The notes under the pieces: model-generated | What the model was told of the DNA's origin: nothing | Database searches by the model: none | What the model saw: the letters and a program-made list of their open reading frames with translations, nothing else | Part shown: positions 7,907 to 18,800 of the stretch, piece after piece | Layout: each line of letters begins with the position of its first letter | Numbering within the stretch: the first letter of the stretch is position 1 | NCBI GenBank assembly: GCA_963169045.1 | Contig: CAUJDF010000076.1 | Span: 1-63,095 of the forward strand | DNA from: Myxococcota bacterium | GTDB lineage: Bacteria > Myxococcota_A > Bradymonadia > UBA7976 > UBA1532 | Reading direction: 5' to 3' | DNA: 63,095 nt | Position numbers and translations under genes: made by a program

Positions 7907-10828
7907 ATGGGGCGATTCACTCGTGTGCTGGCGTTCGTGAGCGCCATCGGGATGTTCGGCAGCTGTGCCATCGAGGGCGAGCTCGACTCGTCCGGCGGGG
8001 GCGGCCAGGGCGGCGACGCGTTCGACCCGGACGCCCCCAAGGCGGGGGAGGCGCGCGGCGGCCCGGCCTTCCTCGCGCCCACCGACGACCCCTGCCGCAC
8101 GCTGCGGCCCACGAGGCCCTTCACCGACGGCCCCGATGTCATCGAGGGGACCGAGGGCCGCGACGTGTTGTTCGGCGGCGGCGGCGACGATGTCATCCGC
8201 GGCCTCGGCGGCGACGACGTCATCTGCGGCGGCTACGGCGAGGACACGATCTACGGCGGTGACGGCGCCGACTACATCGACGGCGGCTTCGGGCGAGACG
8301 TCATCGAGGGCGGCGGGGGCAACGACCTGATCCACGGCCGCAGCGGCGGCGACGAGCTCCACGGCGGCGGCGGCCACGACGTCCTGTACGGCGATCTGCT
8401 CGACGACAAGATGTGGGGCGACGAGGGCAACGACCTGCTCATCGGCGGTCATGGCACCGACACGATGGACGGCGGTCCCGGCGACGACTGGCTGCGCGGC
8501 GACACCAACCGCGACGACTTCGAGGGCGGTCCCGGCAGCGACACCGCGAGCTTCATGACCGCCACCCCGCCGGGCCAGGGGCTCGCCCCGCTGGCGAACG
8601 TCGACGGCGTCGCGGTCCACCTCGGCAACGCCCAGGCGGTCGGCGACGGCGCCATCGAGGCGATCCGCGGCATCGAGGTCGTCGTCGGGTCGGCGTTCGA
8701 CGACCACCTCGTCGGCGGCGGGCGCCTCGTCGGCGGCTACGGCGACGACCGGCTCGAGGGCGGCCAGGCCGAGGACGGCCCCGGCCGCGCGGCGGGCCCC
8801 ACCGTCTTCCTCGCCACGGGACCGGCGGACCTCGGGCTCGTGCTCCTCGGCGGCGACGGCGACGACGCGTTCGCCGTCTCGACGGCCAACGGCATCGTCT
8901 ATGTCCGCGCCAACGTCGCGCTCGCGCTCGGCGAGGGTTGCGGGCCGGGCGCGAACGACAAGGAGGCGCACTGCCCCCTCCCCTCCGAGCTCCGCTACAT
9001 CACCGGCTGGGGCGGCCCCGGCAACGACACGCTCGTCATCGAGGGCGGCGGCTTCCCCCGCGACCTCGAGGCGACGCTGGACGGCGGCCCCGGCAACGAC
9101 GTCCTCGAGGGCCACGGCGGGCAGGACATCCTCTTCGCCGGCGCCGACGGCAACGACACGCTCATCGGCCACGAGGGCGACGACGCGCTGCTGAGCCTCA
9201 GCGGCGACGCCGACGAGATGGACGCCGGCCCCGGCGACGACCAGCTCGTGACCAGCCACCCGTGCGGCGGACACCACTTCGTCGGCGGCCCGGACCGCGA
9301 CGTCGGCGGCTTCGCCCGCGTCGGCACGAAGATCGACGACCCCGGCGAGCGCCACCGCCTGCGCATCCACGCCCAGCTCGGTCACCGCGGCTACCAGCCG
9401 GAGCTGTGCGCGCGCGAGCAGGGGACGTGGCTCGAGGCCGACATCGAGATCCTCGAGGGCGCGGGCGGCAACGACGAGCTCATCGGCCGCGCCGACGGCG
9501 ACGACATCATCTGGGGCTGGGGCGGCAACGACGTCATCCGCGGCCTCGGCGGCAACGACGTCATGGAGGGCCACGACGACAACGACACGATCTACGGCGG
9601 CGAGGGCCGCGACATGCTCCGCGGCGGCGACGGCTTCGACCACCTGTACGCCGGCGACCGCGGGGCCGACGCGTCGATCGACTGCGGCGAGGGCGGCGGG
9701 CGCATCGAGTCGAGCGATCCCGAGGACCCGCGCGCGACGCGCTGCGACAACGGTCCGGGGGCCGGCGGCGGCGGCGGCGACCGGGGATGCGGCGGTCCCG
9801 GCGAGACCTGCTGTAAGAACGGCCAGGCCTGCCCGGACGACACCCTTGCCTGCTTCGAAGGCAGGTGCCGGCGCTGTGGCATCCCCGGCGAGCGCTGCTG
9901 CCCCGGCGACAACGCCTGTCCCCAGGAGGGCGTGCAGTGCATCGAAGGTCTCTGCCGCGGCTGCGGGCACGACGGGCAGCAGTGCTGCCCCGGCGGCGCC
10001 CCCTGCCCGCAGGACGGCGTGCAGTGCATCGAAGGCACCTGCCGTCGCTGCGGCGAGGCGGGTCAGCAGTGCTGCCCCGGCGGCAGCCCCTGCGCCGAGA
10101 ACGGTGTGCAGTGCGTCGAAGGCACCTGTCGCCACTGCGGTGGCGCCGGCCAACAGTGCTGCCCCGGCGGCAGCCCGTGCCCCGATCCCGGCGTCGCCTG
10201 CGTCGGCGGCACGTGCCGGCCCTGCGGTGGCATCGGCCAGCCCTGCTGCGGCGGCCAGAACGCCTGTCCGGATGACGGCGTGCAGTGTGTCGATGGCATC
10301 TGCCGCCGCTGCGGCGGCCCCGACCAGCCATGCTGTCCCGGCGGCGACGCCTGCCCCGGCGTCGGCCTGGCTTGCTTCGACGGCACCTGCCGCCACTGCG
10401 GCGGCGCCGGCGGGCAGTGCTGCCCGGGCCCCAACTTCTGCCATGAGAACGGCGTGCAGTGCCTGAACGGCGCCTGCCGTCACTGCGGCGCCCCCGGCCA
10501 GCCCTGCTGCCCCGGTGGCGATGCCTGCCCCGGCGGCGGCAACACCTGTGTCGACGGCACGTGCCGTCCGTGCGGCGGCGCCGGCCAGCCGTGCTGCGGC
10601 GGTCCCAACTTCTGCCACGAGGGCGGCGTCCAGTGCCTCGGCGGCACCTGCCACCACTGCGGCAACCCCGGCCAGCCCTGCTGCCCCGGCGGCGACGCCT
10701 GCCCCGGTGGCGGCAACCTCTGCCTCGACGGCACCTGCCGCGCCTGCGGCGGCCGCGGCCAGCCGTGCTGCCGCAACGACAACCCGTGCCCCGGCAACCT
10801 CACCTGCCGCCAGGGCACCTGCCGCTGA
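7907..10828 (+). CDS. predicted lipoprotein with RTX-like calcium repeats and granulin-like Cys modules
   Basis: Predicted 973-residue surface or secreted protein. The leader MGRFTRVLAFVSAIGMFGSC ends in a lipobox-like GSC. Residues about 85-590 are rich in glycine/aspartate nonapeptides such as GGGGDDVIRGLGGDDVICGG and GGNDVMEGHDDNDTIYGGEG, the parallel beta-roll pattern that binds calcium in RTX proteins. From residue 628 to the end there are twelve modules of about 29 residues with six cysteines each (C, CC, C, C, C spacing as in CGxxGQxCCPGxxxC). RTX repeats usually signal type I secretion, but no transporter genes are adjacent and a lipobox is present, so the export route is uncertain. 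GGAGGGGAACGG precedes the ATG. Confidence 0.88.
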   Translation: MGRFTRVLAFVSAIGMFGSCAIEGELDSSGGGGQGGDAFDPDAPKAGEARGGPAFLAPTDDPCRTLRPTRPFTDGPDVIEGTEGRDVLFGGGGDDVIRGLGGDDVICGGYGEDTIYGGDGADYIDGGFGRDVIEGGGGNDLIHGRSGGDELHGGGGHDVLYGDLLDDKMWGDEGNDLLIGGHGTDTMDGGPGDDWLRGDTNRDDFEGGPGSDTASFMTATPPGQGLAPLANVDGVAVHLGNAQAVGDGAIEAIRGIEVVVGSAFDDHLVGGGRLVGGYGDDRLEGGQAEDGPGRAAGPTVFLATGPADLGLVLLGGDGDDAFAVSTANGIVYVRANVALALGEGCGPGANDKEAHCPLPSELRYITGWGGPGNDTLVIEGGGFPRDLEATLDGGPGNDVLEGHGGQDILFAGADGNDTLIGHEGDDALLSLSGDADEMDAGPGDDQLVTSHPCGGHHFVGGPDRDVGGFARVGTKIDDPGERHRLRIHAQLGHRGYQPELCAREQGTWLEADIEILEGAGGNDELIGRADGDDIIWGWGGNDVIRGLGGNDVMEGHDDNDTIYGGEGRDMLRGGDGFDHLYAGDRGADASIDCGEGGGRIESSDPEDPRATRCDNGPGAGGGGGDRGCGGPGETCCKNGQACPDDTLACFEGRCRRCGIPGERCCPGDNACPQEGVQCIEGLCRGCGHDGQQCCPGGAPCPQDGVQCIEGTCRRCGEAGQQCCPGGSPCAENGVQCVEGTCRHCGGAGQQCCPGGSPCPDPGVACVGGTCRPCGGIGQPCCGGQNACPDDGVQCVDGICRRCGGPDQPCCPGGDACPGVGLACFDGTCRHCGGAGGQCCPGPNFCHENGVQCLNGACRHCGAPGQPCCPGGDACPGGGNTCVDGTCRPCGGAGQPCCGGPNFCHEGGVQCLGGTCHHCGNPGQPCCPGGDACPGGGNLCLDGTCRACGGRGQPCCRNDNPCPGNLTCRQGTCR
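9788..10825 (+). repeat. twelve Cys-rich protein modules, about 87 bp each
   Basis: In-frame tandem modules at the C-terminus of the RTX-like protein. Each begins CGxxGQ and ends CxxGxCRx, with a CC pair and six cysteines. Units vary in sequence but keep their length, except the last, which is shorter. The pattern resembles granulin/EB-like disulfide-knotted modules. It is a protein-level repeat, not a nucleic-acid array. Confidence 0.85.
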
Positions 10829-12109
10829 TCACACGCCCCGGTCGTCGGGCTCGCGCGCGACGTCTCGCTCCCTCGAGGGGAAGCCGCGCACGAGCGCCTC
10901 GTCGAGCAGATCGAGCTGCCGGACGAGCGCCGGGCGGCGGTCCGGCGGCGCGACCGTGAGCAGGTCCTCGAGCCCCGCGCGCAGGCGGCGCACCACCTGG
11001 AGCGACGACTCGCCGTACTGCCGGATCTCGTCGAACGCGAGGTGCACATATGCGTCCCAGCCCGTCGACGGCACCACGAGGCGGACGCGCCCCTCGGCGT
11101 CCGCGTGGCTCGCGGGCGGGATGCGCCGGACCGCCAGTGTGCGCAGCAGGTCGTGGATGGCGTCGAACGCCTGGATCGCCGTCGTCGGATCGTTGAGCGC
11201 TGACGAGAGCGCCTTCTCGGCGATGTCGACGAGCTGCCGGAAGCCGAACGCCGGGTCCTGGTGCGCGGTGCGCTCGACCGTGAGCATCACGTGCGCGCAG
11301 GGGTCCGGTGCCTCGCACGATCCGTCGCCCCAGACGCGGAAGAGCGGCGCGCCCGCGGGCACGAAGGCGCCGACCTCGGGGATCATCTCGATCACGAGGT
11401 CCCGCGCCCGCGCGTAGGCCACGAGCGACTCGCAGTCGACGCTGGCGACGACGCCGCCGCCGCAGCGGTTCGTCAGGATGCGCGCCTCGTCGGGGGGCGG
11501 GAGCGCCGCCGCGGCCTCCGGCGGGTCGACGGCATGCTCCGGGAACATCGCCTCGAGCGTCTCGCGAGCGTCGATCGCGATGCGCCGCACGACGTTCACC
11601 GCCCGGATCGAGTGCGCCATGTGGTGGATGTAGCGGACGAAGACCCCCGTCCCGAACAGCACCACGACGTAGGCGACGAAGACCGCCAGCGCCGGCACGA
11701 ACTCCTCGCGATCGGGCGTCGGCCCGTGGACCTCCGGCAGGAGCGCGATCGCGTAGACGAAGCTGCCGATGAGCGCGCCGAGCGAGAAGCGCGTCAGGCG
11801 GTCCTCGAGGAAGGTGCGGATGACGCGCGGCGAGAACTGCGAGCTCGCGAGCTGGAGCACGACGATGGTGATCGAGAAGACGACGCCGGTCAGCGTCATG
11901 AGCGACGAGGCGATCGCGGAGAGCAGCGCGCGCGCGCTGTCCGCCGACCCGGTAAAGAGGTACCAGCCTTCGGCGTCCTGCGGGATGTGCCGGTCGATCC
12001 GCGTCAGCGCGTTCACGAGGCCGATCGCGGCGAACGACGCCGTCGCGGGCGCGAGCCACAGGCTCGACTGAAGGCGCAGCATCCACCGCTGCCAACGCGC
12101 CCGCGTCAT
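10829..12109 (-). CDS. DUF2254 family integral membrane protein
   Basis: Predicted 426-residue inner-membrane protein. Four hydrophobic segments lie in the first 165 residues: about 12-35, 60-90 (LLSAIASSLMTLTGVVFSITIVV), 105-125 and 135-165. A soluble C-terminal region with RQLVDIAEKALSSALNDPTTA and LRTLAVRRIPPA follows, the conserved core of DUF2254. Function is unknown for the family. The ATG at 12109 is preceded by GGGAG, and the family alignment starts there; the much longer upstream open frame is antisense to another gene. The stop codon abuts that of the RTX-like gene, so the two genes converge with no spacer. Confidence 0.9.
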   Translation of the reverse strand: MTRARWQRWMLRLQSSLWLAPATASFAAIGLVNALTRIDRHIPQDAEGWYLFTGSADSARALLSAIASSLMTLTGVVFSITIVVLQLASSQFSPRVIRTFLEDRLTRFSLGALIGSFVYAIALLPEVHGPTPDREEFVPALAVFVAYVVVLFGTGVFVRYIHHMAHSIRAVNVVRRIAIDARETLEAMFPEHAVDPPEAAAALPPPDEARILTNRCGGGVVASVDCESLVAYARARDLVIEMIPEVGAFVPAGAPLFRVWGDGSCEAPDPCAHVMLTVERTAHQDPAFGFRQLVDIAEKALSSALNDPTTAIQAFDAIHDLLRTLAVRRIPPASHADAEGRVRLVVPSTGWDAYVHLAFDEIRQYGESSLQVVRRLRAGLEDLLTVAPPDRRPALVRQLDLLDEALVRGFPSRERDVAREPDDRGV

Positions 12110-12416
12110 CGAGCTCCCCTCCGTGTCGGCGGCTCCCTTCTTCGGATGCGACGGCGCGCGCGAGGGCGTCGGCGAATGCGGCGCCCGGTCCGCCCGCCCC
12201 GGCGCACGTCCCGAGACGTCCCGGGCGTCCGTCCGCAGATCGCGCCGCCGTCTCGCAGCCCGCTCTTCCGGGACGTCCGAGGTGGTGTTACGGTCCCGGC
12301 CCAGCCTGTCCCGCGCGGAGATCGTACGTGTCTCACGCCTGCATCCACCGCGTCCTGCGACACGCAGGGCGCCCCGGGGTGGCACTTCCGCGGCGGGCGC
12401 TGCCTGGAGGTGCTCG
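12110..12416. promoter_or_regulatory. intergenic region ahead of the giant-protein cassette
   Basis: 307 nt between the divergent DUF2254 gene and the first cassette gene. It contains ACGTCCC repeated with 10-bp spacing around 12206-12222. It also has a 10-bp inverted repeat, GACGTCCCGG at 12215-12224 and CCGGGACGTC at 12268-12277. These are candidate operator sites. A convincing -35/-10 pair cannot be picked out in such GC-rich DNA. Confidence 0.4.
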
Positions 12417-12860
12417 ATGAGGGCCGACGCGCTGGCGCGGTTGTTCGCGGTGCGGCTGGCGGCGGGCGCGCAGGCGCCGAACGGCGGCCCGGCGCCGCGC
12501 GTCGTGTGGAACGACGGCGGCGACGAGCTGCTGCTCCACCTCGACTCGCTGCGGACGCGGTTCAGCCGCGACGCGCTCTCGGTGGGCCTCGACGTCGAGA
12601 CGGACCAGACCGGGCGGCAGCCGGTGCAGGTGGTGTTCTCGCTCGCCGGGGACGCCGGCCAGGCGCTCGTCGCGGCGACCGAGGAGCTGCCGCGCGGCGA
12701 CGAACGCGTCGTGGCCCGCTGGGGCCGCGCGCTGCAGGACGCGCTGTGGGCGGTCCTCGTGGGCGCCGCGCAGCAGCAGGCGGCGGCCCAGCCGGGCGCG
12801 CGCCCCGTGATGGCGATCGAGCGCGGGCAGATCCGCCTGGCCCGGAGGTTCGACCGATGA
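12417..12860 (+). CDS. hypothetical protein, first gene of the giant-protein cassette
   Basis: Predicted 147-residue soluble protein with no signal peptide and no recognised domain. It alternates beta-like and amphipathic helical segments (VVWNDGGDELLLHLDSLRTR, GLDVETDQTGRQPVQVVFSL). Its end overlaps the start of the 3,231-residue gene by ATGA. GGAGGTGCTCG precedes the ATG. Position and coupling suggest a dedicated partner of the giant protein; nothing else can be said of its role. Confidence 0.8.
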   Translation: MRADALARLFAVRLAAGAQAPNGGPAPRVVWNDGGDELLLHLDSLRTRFSRDALSVGLDVETDQTGRQPVQVVFSLAGDAGQALVAATEELPRGDERVVARWGRALQDALWAVLVGAAQQQAAAQPGARPVMAIERGQIRLARRFDR

Positions 12861-15800
12861 GCCTGGATCTCGGCCTCCCCGACGAGGCGAAGCGGCTCGG
12901 ACAGGCCCTGGGCCTGCTCGACGAGGATGGCAACATCCGCCCCGAGTGGTTCGCGCACCCGGTCGGCGAGCTGCGCAACGTGCTGCGGAGCGAGACGCAG
13001 CGCGAGGCGCTGCTGGATCTGCTGGCGCTGGTGGCGCCGGTGGACGGGTCGGGCACGCCGCGGCGTCACCGCCTCCTGCCGGCCGGGCACCCCGGGCAGC
13101 TCCACCTCGTCGTCGAGCCCCTGGGGTCGGGCGTCCGCCTGGGCCTCGGCGCGGCGCTGACCGTCGAGGCGCCGGCCGCCATCCGGCTGCAGGCCACGGT
13201 CCCGCTCATCGACGCGGCCGACGCCGGTCTGACGGTGGTCGCCGCCACCGCCGGCGCGCCGCTGCGGCTCTCGATCGAGGCGGACCTGCCGGCGCTGCCG
13301 GCGCCGCTGCGCCTGCGGACGATCGGCGCCCACGCCGACCTCGTGCTGAACGGCCCGGTGAAGGTCGTCCCCCGCCTCGATCTGCTCGGGTTCGCGCTGG
13401 GCACGGCGGCGCCGCGCGATCTGCGCTTCGACCCGACGAACCTCGGGCCCGAGACGGTCGATCTGGTGCTCGGGCTGGTGCGGGACGCCCTGAACGCGCT
13501 GGGTGGGGCGCAGCTCGCGCACCTGGCGGGCGTGCTCGGCCTCGATCCGGGCATGCCGCGCTTCCCGCTGGAGCAGCTCGGCGACGCGCCGGGCGCGCTG
13601 CGCGGCTGGATCGAGTCGCTGCGCGCCCAGGACCGCTTCGGCGACTGGCTGCGGGCCGTCGCGCAGCTCGTCGGCTTCGCCCCGGGCGCCGTCTCGGGCA
13701 ACGGCACGGCGGCGCTGCCGTTCCGGTTGCAGCTCGTGGGCGACGCGAACCTCGCGCTCTCGCTGGCGGTGGTCCTCGAGGCGGGGCGGCTGCGCCCGGC
13801 CCTGTCGCTGCGCGCGGGGCCCGCCGCCGGCGCGCACCTCCTCGCCGAGGCGACCCTCCTCGACCTGCCGCTGTCCGGCGACGCGCCGGTGGTGCCCCTG
13901 CCCGCCGCCGAGGTCGTCGTGCGCGCGGGCGGGCCACCGTCCGTCCCGGCGATCACCGTGGGCGAGATCCGCGCCGGCGTGCGGCTCGCCGACGGGGCGC
14001 CCGCGCCGGTGCTCGAGCTGCGGAACGTGCGGTTCCAGGGCGCGACGCACCCCGTCCTCGATCTCACGCGGCTCGAGACCGCCGCCGACCTCGCCTCGAA
14101 CGTCGTGGAGCAGGCCCTGCGCGACGCGCTCGGCAGCAACGCGATGGCGACGCGGCTGCTGGTGGCCGTCGGCCTGGCCGATCCCGCGTCCGCCCCGGGG
14201 TGGCCGCACCAGCTCGACATCCTGCGCTTCGTGGGCGATCCGCTCGGCGAGCTGCGGCGCTTCTGGCGCGGCGTGGCCGACGACGCCGGCCACGCGATGC
14301 GGACGCTGCTCGCCGAGATGCTCGGCCGGCCGGGGACGGGCGCCGGGACGGGCACGCCCGCGGATCCGTGGCGCGTGGCGATCGCGACGACCGGGCCGCT
14401 CTCGTTGCAGGTGGCGGCGTGGCGGCCCGAGGGCGACGCCGACACCGTCCTCGTCGCCCTGCGCGTGGCCGTGGCGTCGGCGCCGTTCACGCTCGCCGCG
14501 GCGGCGACGCTCGTCTCGCTGCACCTGCCCGCGGCGGGCGCGCCCGGCGTCTCGCTCCCGCTCTCGATCGACGCGCGGCTCGACGTGGCGCCGCTGCTCC
14601 CCGCCGTCCCCGTCGGCGGCACCGGCCTCGAGGCCGCTTCGTTCGCGGCGCGCGTGGCGTGGACGCCCGGGCAGGCGCCCGCGTGGAACGCGACGCTGTC
14701 GGGCCTGCGCCTGACGGTGGCCGGCGAGGCGCTGCCGGCGGTGAACCTGAGCTTCCCGTCGTCGGTCGACTTCTCCAATCCGGCGGCGGCCGCGGCGGCG
14801 CTCGGCCTCGGCGCCGCGCAGCTCGAGGCGTTCGCCCGCGGGCTCGTGGCGCGCGCGGCGACGAAGTGGGGCGGCGTGCCGGGCGCGGCGCTCGCGGCGC
14901 TGCTCGGCCTGCAGCGCGTCTTCGACCTGCCCGCCGATCTGCCGGTGCTGACGGCGCCCGCCGGCCGCAGCCTGCTCACCGATCCCGGCGCGGCGCTGCG
15001 CCCGTGGCTCGCCTCGCTCGCGCGCACCGTCGACGCCGCCGGGCGGCCGGCGCTCGAGTCCGTGATCACGCTGCTGCAAGCGACGCTGCAGGGCGCGCTG
15101 CCGGCGATGCCGCACCACCCGCTGCCGGCGTTGCCGCTGGCCGGTCGCGGCACGCCCGCCGAGCCGTGGGCCGTCGCGGTCGGTCCGGCGAGCCTCCTGC
15201 TCTGGCTCGGACCGGACGGGCCGCCCTGGGCCGCCGCGCGCCTCGCCGGGGCCGACGCGTCGCCGCTCGCGTTCGCCGGCGCCGCGGTGTCGGCCGCCGC
15301 GTCGTGGCCGGCGCTCGCCGCGCGCGTCGAGCACAACCACCGCGATCGCCTCGCCGCCGGCCTCGAGGCGCTCACCGCGTTCCTGGCGGCGAGCGACGGC
15401 GTCGTGCCGCTGCTCTCCGCCTCGCCGCCCGCCCCGGACTTCACCGCCGGCGGCCCGTTCGCCGCGTCGCACGACCGCCTCCCGGCCCACCCCGACGCGA
15501 TCGCGGCGGTGCTCGCCCAGGTCGCGGCCTGGGGCCCGGACGCGCTCGTCGTCCTGCTCGGCACGGCGGCGACCGACTGGACGGCGCTGCTCGCCGCGCC
15601 CGCGCGTCCCGGCACGACGGCGCCCGGCGCGCACTTCGACTTCCGGCTCGCCGACACGCCGCCCGACCGCGTCGACCTCGACGTCGTGACCGACGTGGTG
15701 GACTGGTACCGCGCGACGCTCGTGGGCACGGACGCGGCCTCGCTCGAGGCGCAGGTGCGGCGGATCCTGAACCGGATCGCGGCGTTGCAGCCCGGGCGAC

Positions 15801-18800
15801 CGGTGGTGCTCGTCGCGCACTCGCTCGCCGGGCTCGGCGCGCGCCGGGCCGCGGCCGGGGTGCGCGGGGTCGTGACGCTCGGCACGCCGCACGTGGGCGC
15901 GCGGCCGCCGTTCGACGACGTCTCGGTGGCGGCGGCGATGTCGCTCTACCGGCTCGTCCGCGCGCAGGTGCCCGCGGGCGCGCTGCGCGACGCCCTCGAC
16001 TTCGCGGATCGCCTCGGCGAGCTGCTGCCGGCGGAGGTGCCGACCGAGCCGTCGCTCGCGACCGGCGGCGTGCCCGTGCTGGCGCTCGCCGGGCGGCTCG
16101 ACGGCGAGCCCGTCGCGGCCTTCGCCGCCGCGCTCGCCGCGCTGGCCCCCGGCGCGCCGGCCGGCGCCGCCCTCCCCACCGCGCCCGACCGCGTCGGCCT
16201 CGGCTTCGAGCTCACGGTCGCCGGCGGCTTCGGCGACGCGGTCCGGGCCGAGGCCTTCCTGCGCCTCGACCTCGCCGAGATCGGGCTGGACGGCGTCCTC
16301 GTCCCGACGCGGCGCCTCTCCGCGCGCCTCGAGCTGGACCGCCCCGGCGGCTGGCTCGTGGGCCAGCCGGGCCGACCCGGCCCGCGCCTGCGCAGCGCCA
16401 CCATCTCGCTCGATCTGAGCGGCGGCGACACGGCGCTCGACGTGCGGCTGAACGACGCCGCCCTCGACGGTCCTCCGCTTCCACGGACGCTCGCCGACGC
16501 GGTCACGCCGGCGCTGCTGGGCGAGGCGATCCGCGCGATCGCGCCCGACGCGGCGGCCCCGCTGCTCGACGCCCTGGCCGCCCTCGGCCTCGTGACGACC
16601 GGACCCGACGCCGTGCGCTCACTGGCGCTCGACGCCTTCGAGGCCCTGCGCCACGAGGGCCTGGCGTGGCTCGCGCCGCGCCTCGGCGACGCCCTGAACG
16701 GCGTCGCCAGCTTCGCGGGCCTGCGCGCCGCCACGCACCTCGACCTCGGCCCCGTGCGCGCCAGCGTCGACCTGCCGGGCCGCGCGCTGGTGCTGTCCAC
16801 GCTGCCCGACGGCCTGACCCTGTTCGAGCCGCTGCGCCTCGACGCCAGCGTGCGCATCGCCCTGCCCGACGTGACGCCGAGCGTCACGGCCACCCTGTCG
16901 CTCGGCGAATTCGGCGTGCGCTGGGCGTCGTCGCAGCTCGCGCTCACCGCGCCGAAGTGGATGGACGACCTCGTCCTCTTCCCGGCCCCGGCGGACCTGC
17001 CCGCCCAGCTCGGGTCGCGCCTCGGGCGCCTCGTCTTCTCGGCCGGCGCCGCCGAGGCGCTGTCGGGCCTGCTCCCGGCGGGCATGCGCCTGCCGCCGCT
17101 CGACGCCTTCTTCGGCGGCCGGCCGCGCTCCGGCCCGCCCGCCGCCGACGCGCCGCCGCTCCCCGCCGAGCCCATCGCCGAGCTGCTGCAGCTCTTCGAC
17201 CGGCTGCTGGGGCACGCGCCGGGCGACGGCCTCGCGCTCCCGGCCAACATCGAGATCACTGCGATCGAGGACGCCGGCGCGACGGTGATCCGGGCGCGCA
17301 CGACGGCGCCGTTCGGCGGCGTGCTCGACCTGCGCCTGGGGCTGCGCCTCTCGGCGGGCGGCCGCATCGACCCCGAGGTGCGGGTCGGCCTGGCGCTCCC
17401 GCTCGACGGCGCCTGGAGCCCGCTCGGCGTGGAGTTCGAGCTGCGCGCCGCCGGGCCGGCGTTGGCGCTGATCCTGCCGGGGCCGACGCGCGTCGAGCTG
17501 TTCCCGACGTTCGGCGGCCTGACCGCGCTGCTGAGCGGCGGCGCGGCCCTGCTGCCCGCAGCGCTCAACGCGCTGCTCGACGCGCTCCCGAACCCGCCCT
17601 CGGCCGTCGAGACCGCGGCGCTCGGCGTGGCGCAGGCGTTCGGCCTCTACGATCCCGTCAACCGCTTCGCGACCCACGCCCCGCAGTTCCAGGATCTGCT
17701 CGACGGCGGCCTCGACTTCGCCGATCCGGCGACCCGGACGCAGGTCGTCAACGCCATCGCCGCGCTGTTCGGGCCCGGGCTGATCCCGCTCACGGTCGTC
17801 CCCAGCGGCGCGAGCCTCACCTGGTCGACGCCGGTGTTCGGCCACCCGCTCACCGTGGCGTTCGACTGGGGCCAGCCGGTCCCCACGCTGTCGCTCGACG
17901 CGACGTTCGACTTCGGCGGGGCGGTGCGCGTCACCGCCGACTTCGAGGTGGGGCCGGGCGGCGTCGCCGCCAGCGCCGGCGTCGGCCTGCCGCAGCCGCT
18001 CGGCCTGCCATTGCACCCGCGCCTGCGCGCCGCCGTCGGCGCGACCGGCATCTCGCTGCAGCTCCGCCCGCTCGCGCCCGACGGCGTCGGCGACGGCCCG
18101 CTGCGCGTGGACCTGCTCCCGACGCCGGGCGTCACCGCCGACGCCGACCTCCCGCAGAAGCTCGCGCTGGACGTGCTGCTGCCGCTCGCGGCCGAGCTGC
18201 TCGACCGCGCGATCGGCACCACGGCCCTGTGGAGCGCCCCCGGGGCGCCCACGCTCGGCGAGCTCGTCCAGGCCACCGGGCTGTTCGACGCGAGCTGGCG
18301 CCTGGTGGATCCGCTCCCCAGCGTGCCGGACGTGGTCATCGGCCTCATCGAAGAGCTCGGCGTGTCGATCCCGCTGGGTCCGCTGACGCTGATCCTGGGC
18401 GACGTCGGCGCGGACCAGTTCGGCGTCGCGCTGAGCGGGACGCTGGACATCCCGCTCGGCGGCGACCTCGAGCTGCGCCTGATCTTCGGCCGGACCGCCG
18501 CCGGCAGCCCCGGCGCGGCGCGCGTCGCGGTGATCCTGTTCCAGGGCGGCGCGTTCGCGCCCACGCTCGACGCCCACGGCCTGGGCATCGGCCTCGGCGG
18601 CGCCACCGGCCCGCTCGTCCGCACCGACATCGTGCGCCTGGGCGGCGTCGACGCCTTCACGTTCTTCAGCGTCGATTTCCACCCCACGTTCAGCGCGGAC
18701 TTCGCCGGGGCGGGCCTGCTGCTCGACGACGTGTCGCTGCCCCTCGGCCAGCTCGGCGGCGGCGGCGGCAACCCGGTCGTCGGCTCGCTGCTCGGCGGCG

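Noticed and set aside
9788-10825. Regular 87-bp periodicity resembling an array
   Set aside because: The units lie in frame in a protein, diverge throughout, and have no spacer/repeat division, so this is not a CRISPR array.
12110-15892. N-terminal extension of the DUF2254 frame
   Set aside because: It is antisense to the cassette, and the family start with its ribosome binding site is at 12109.
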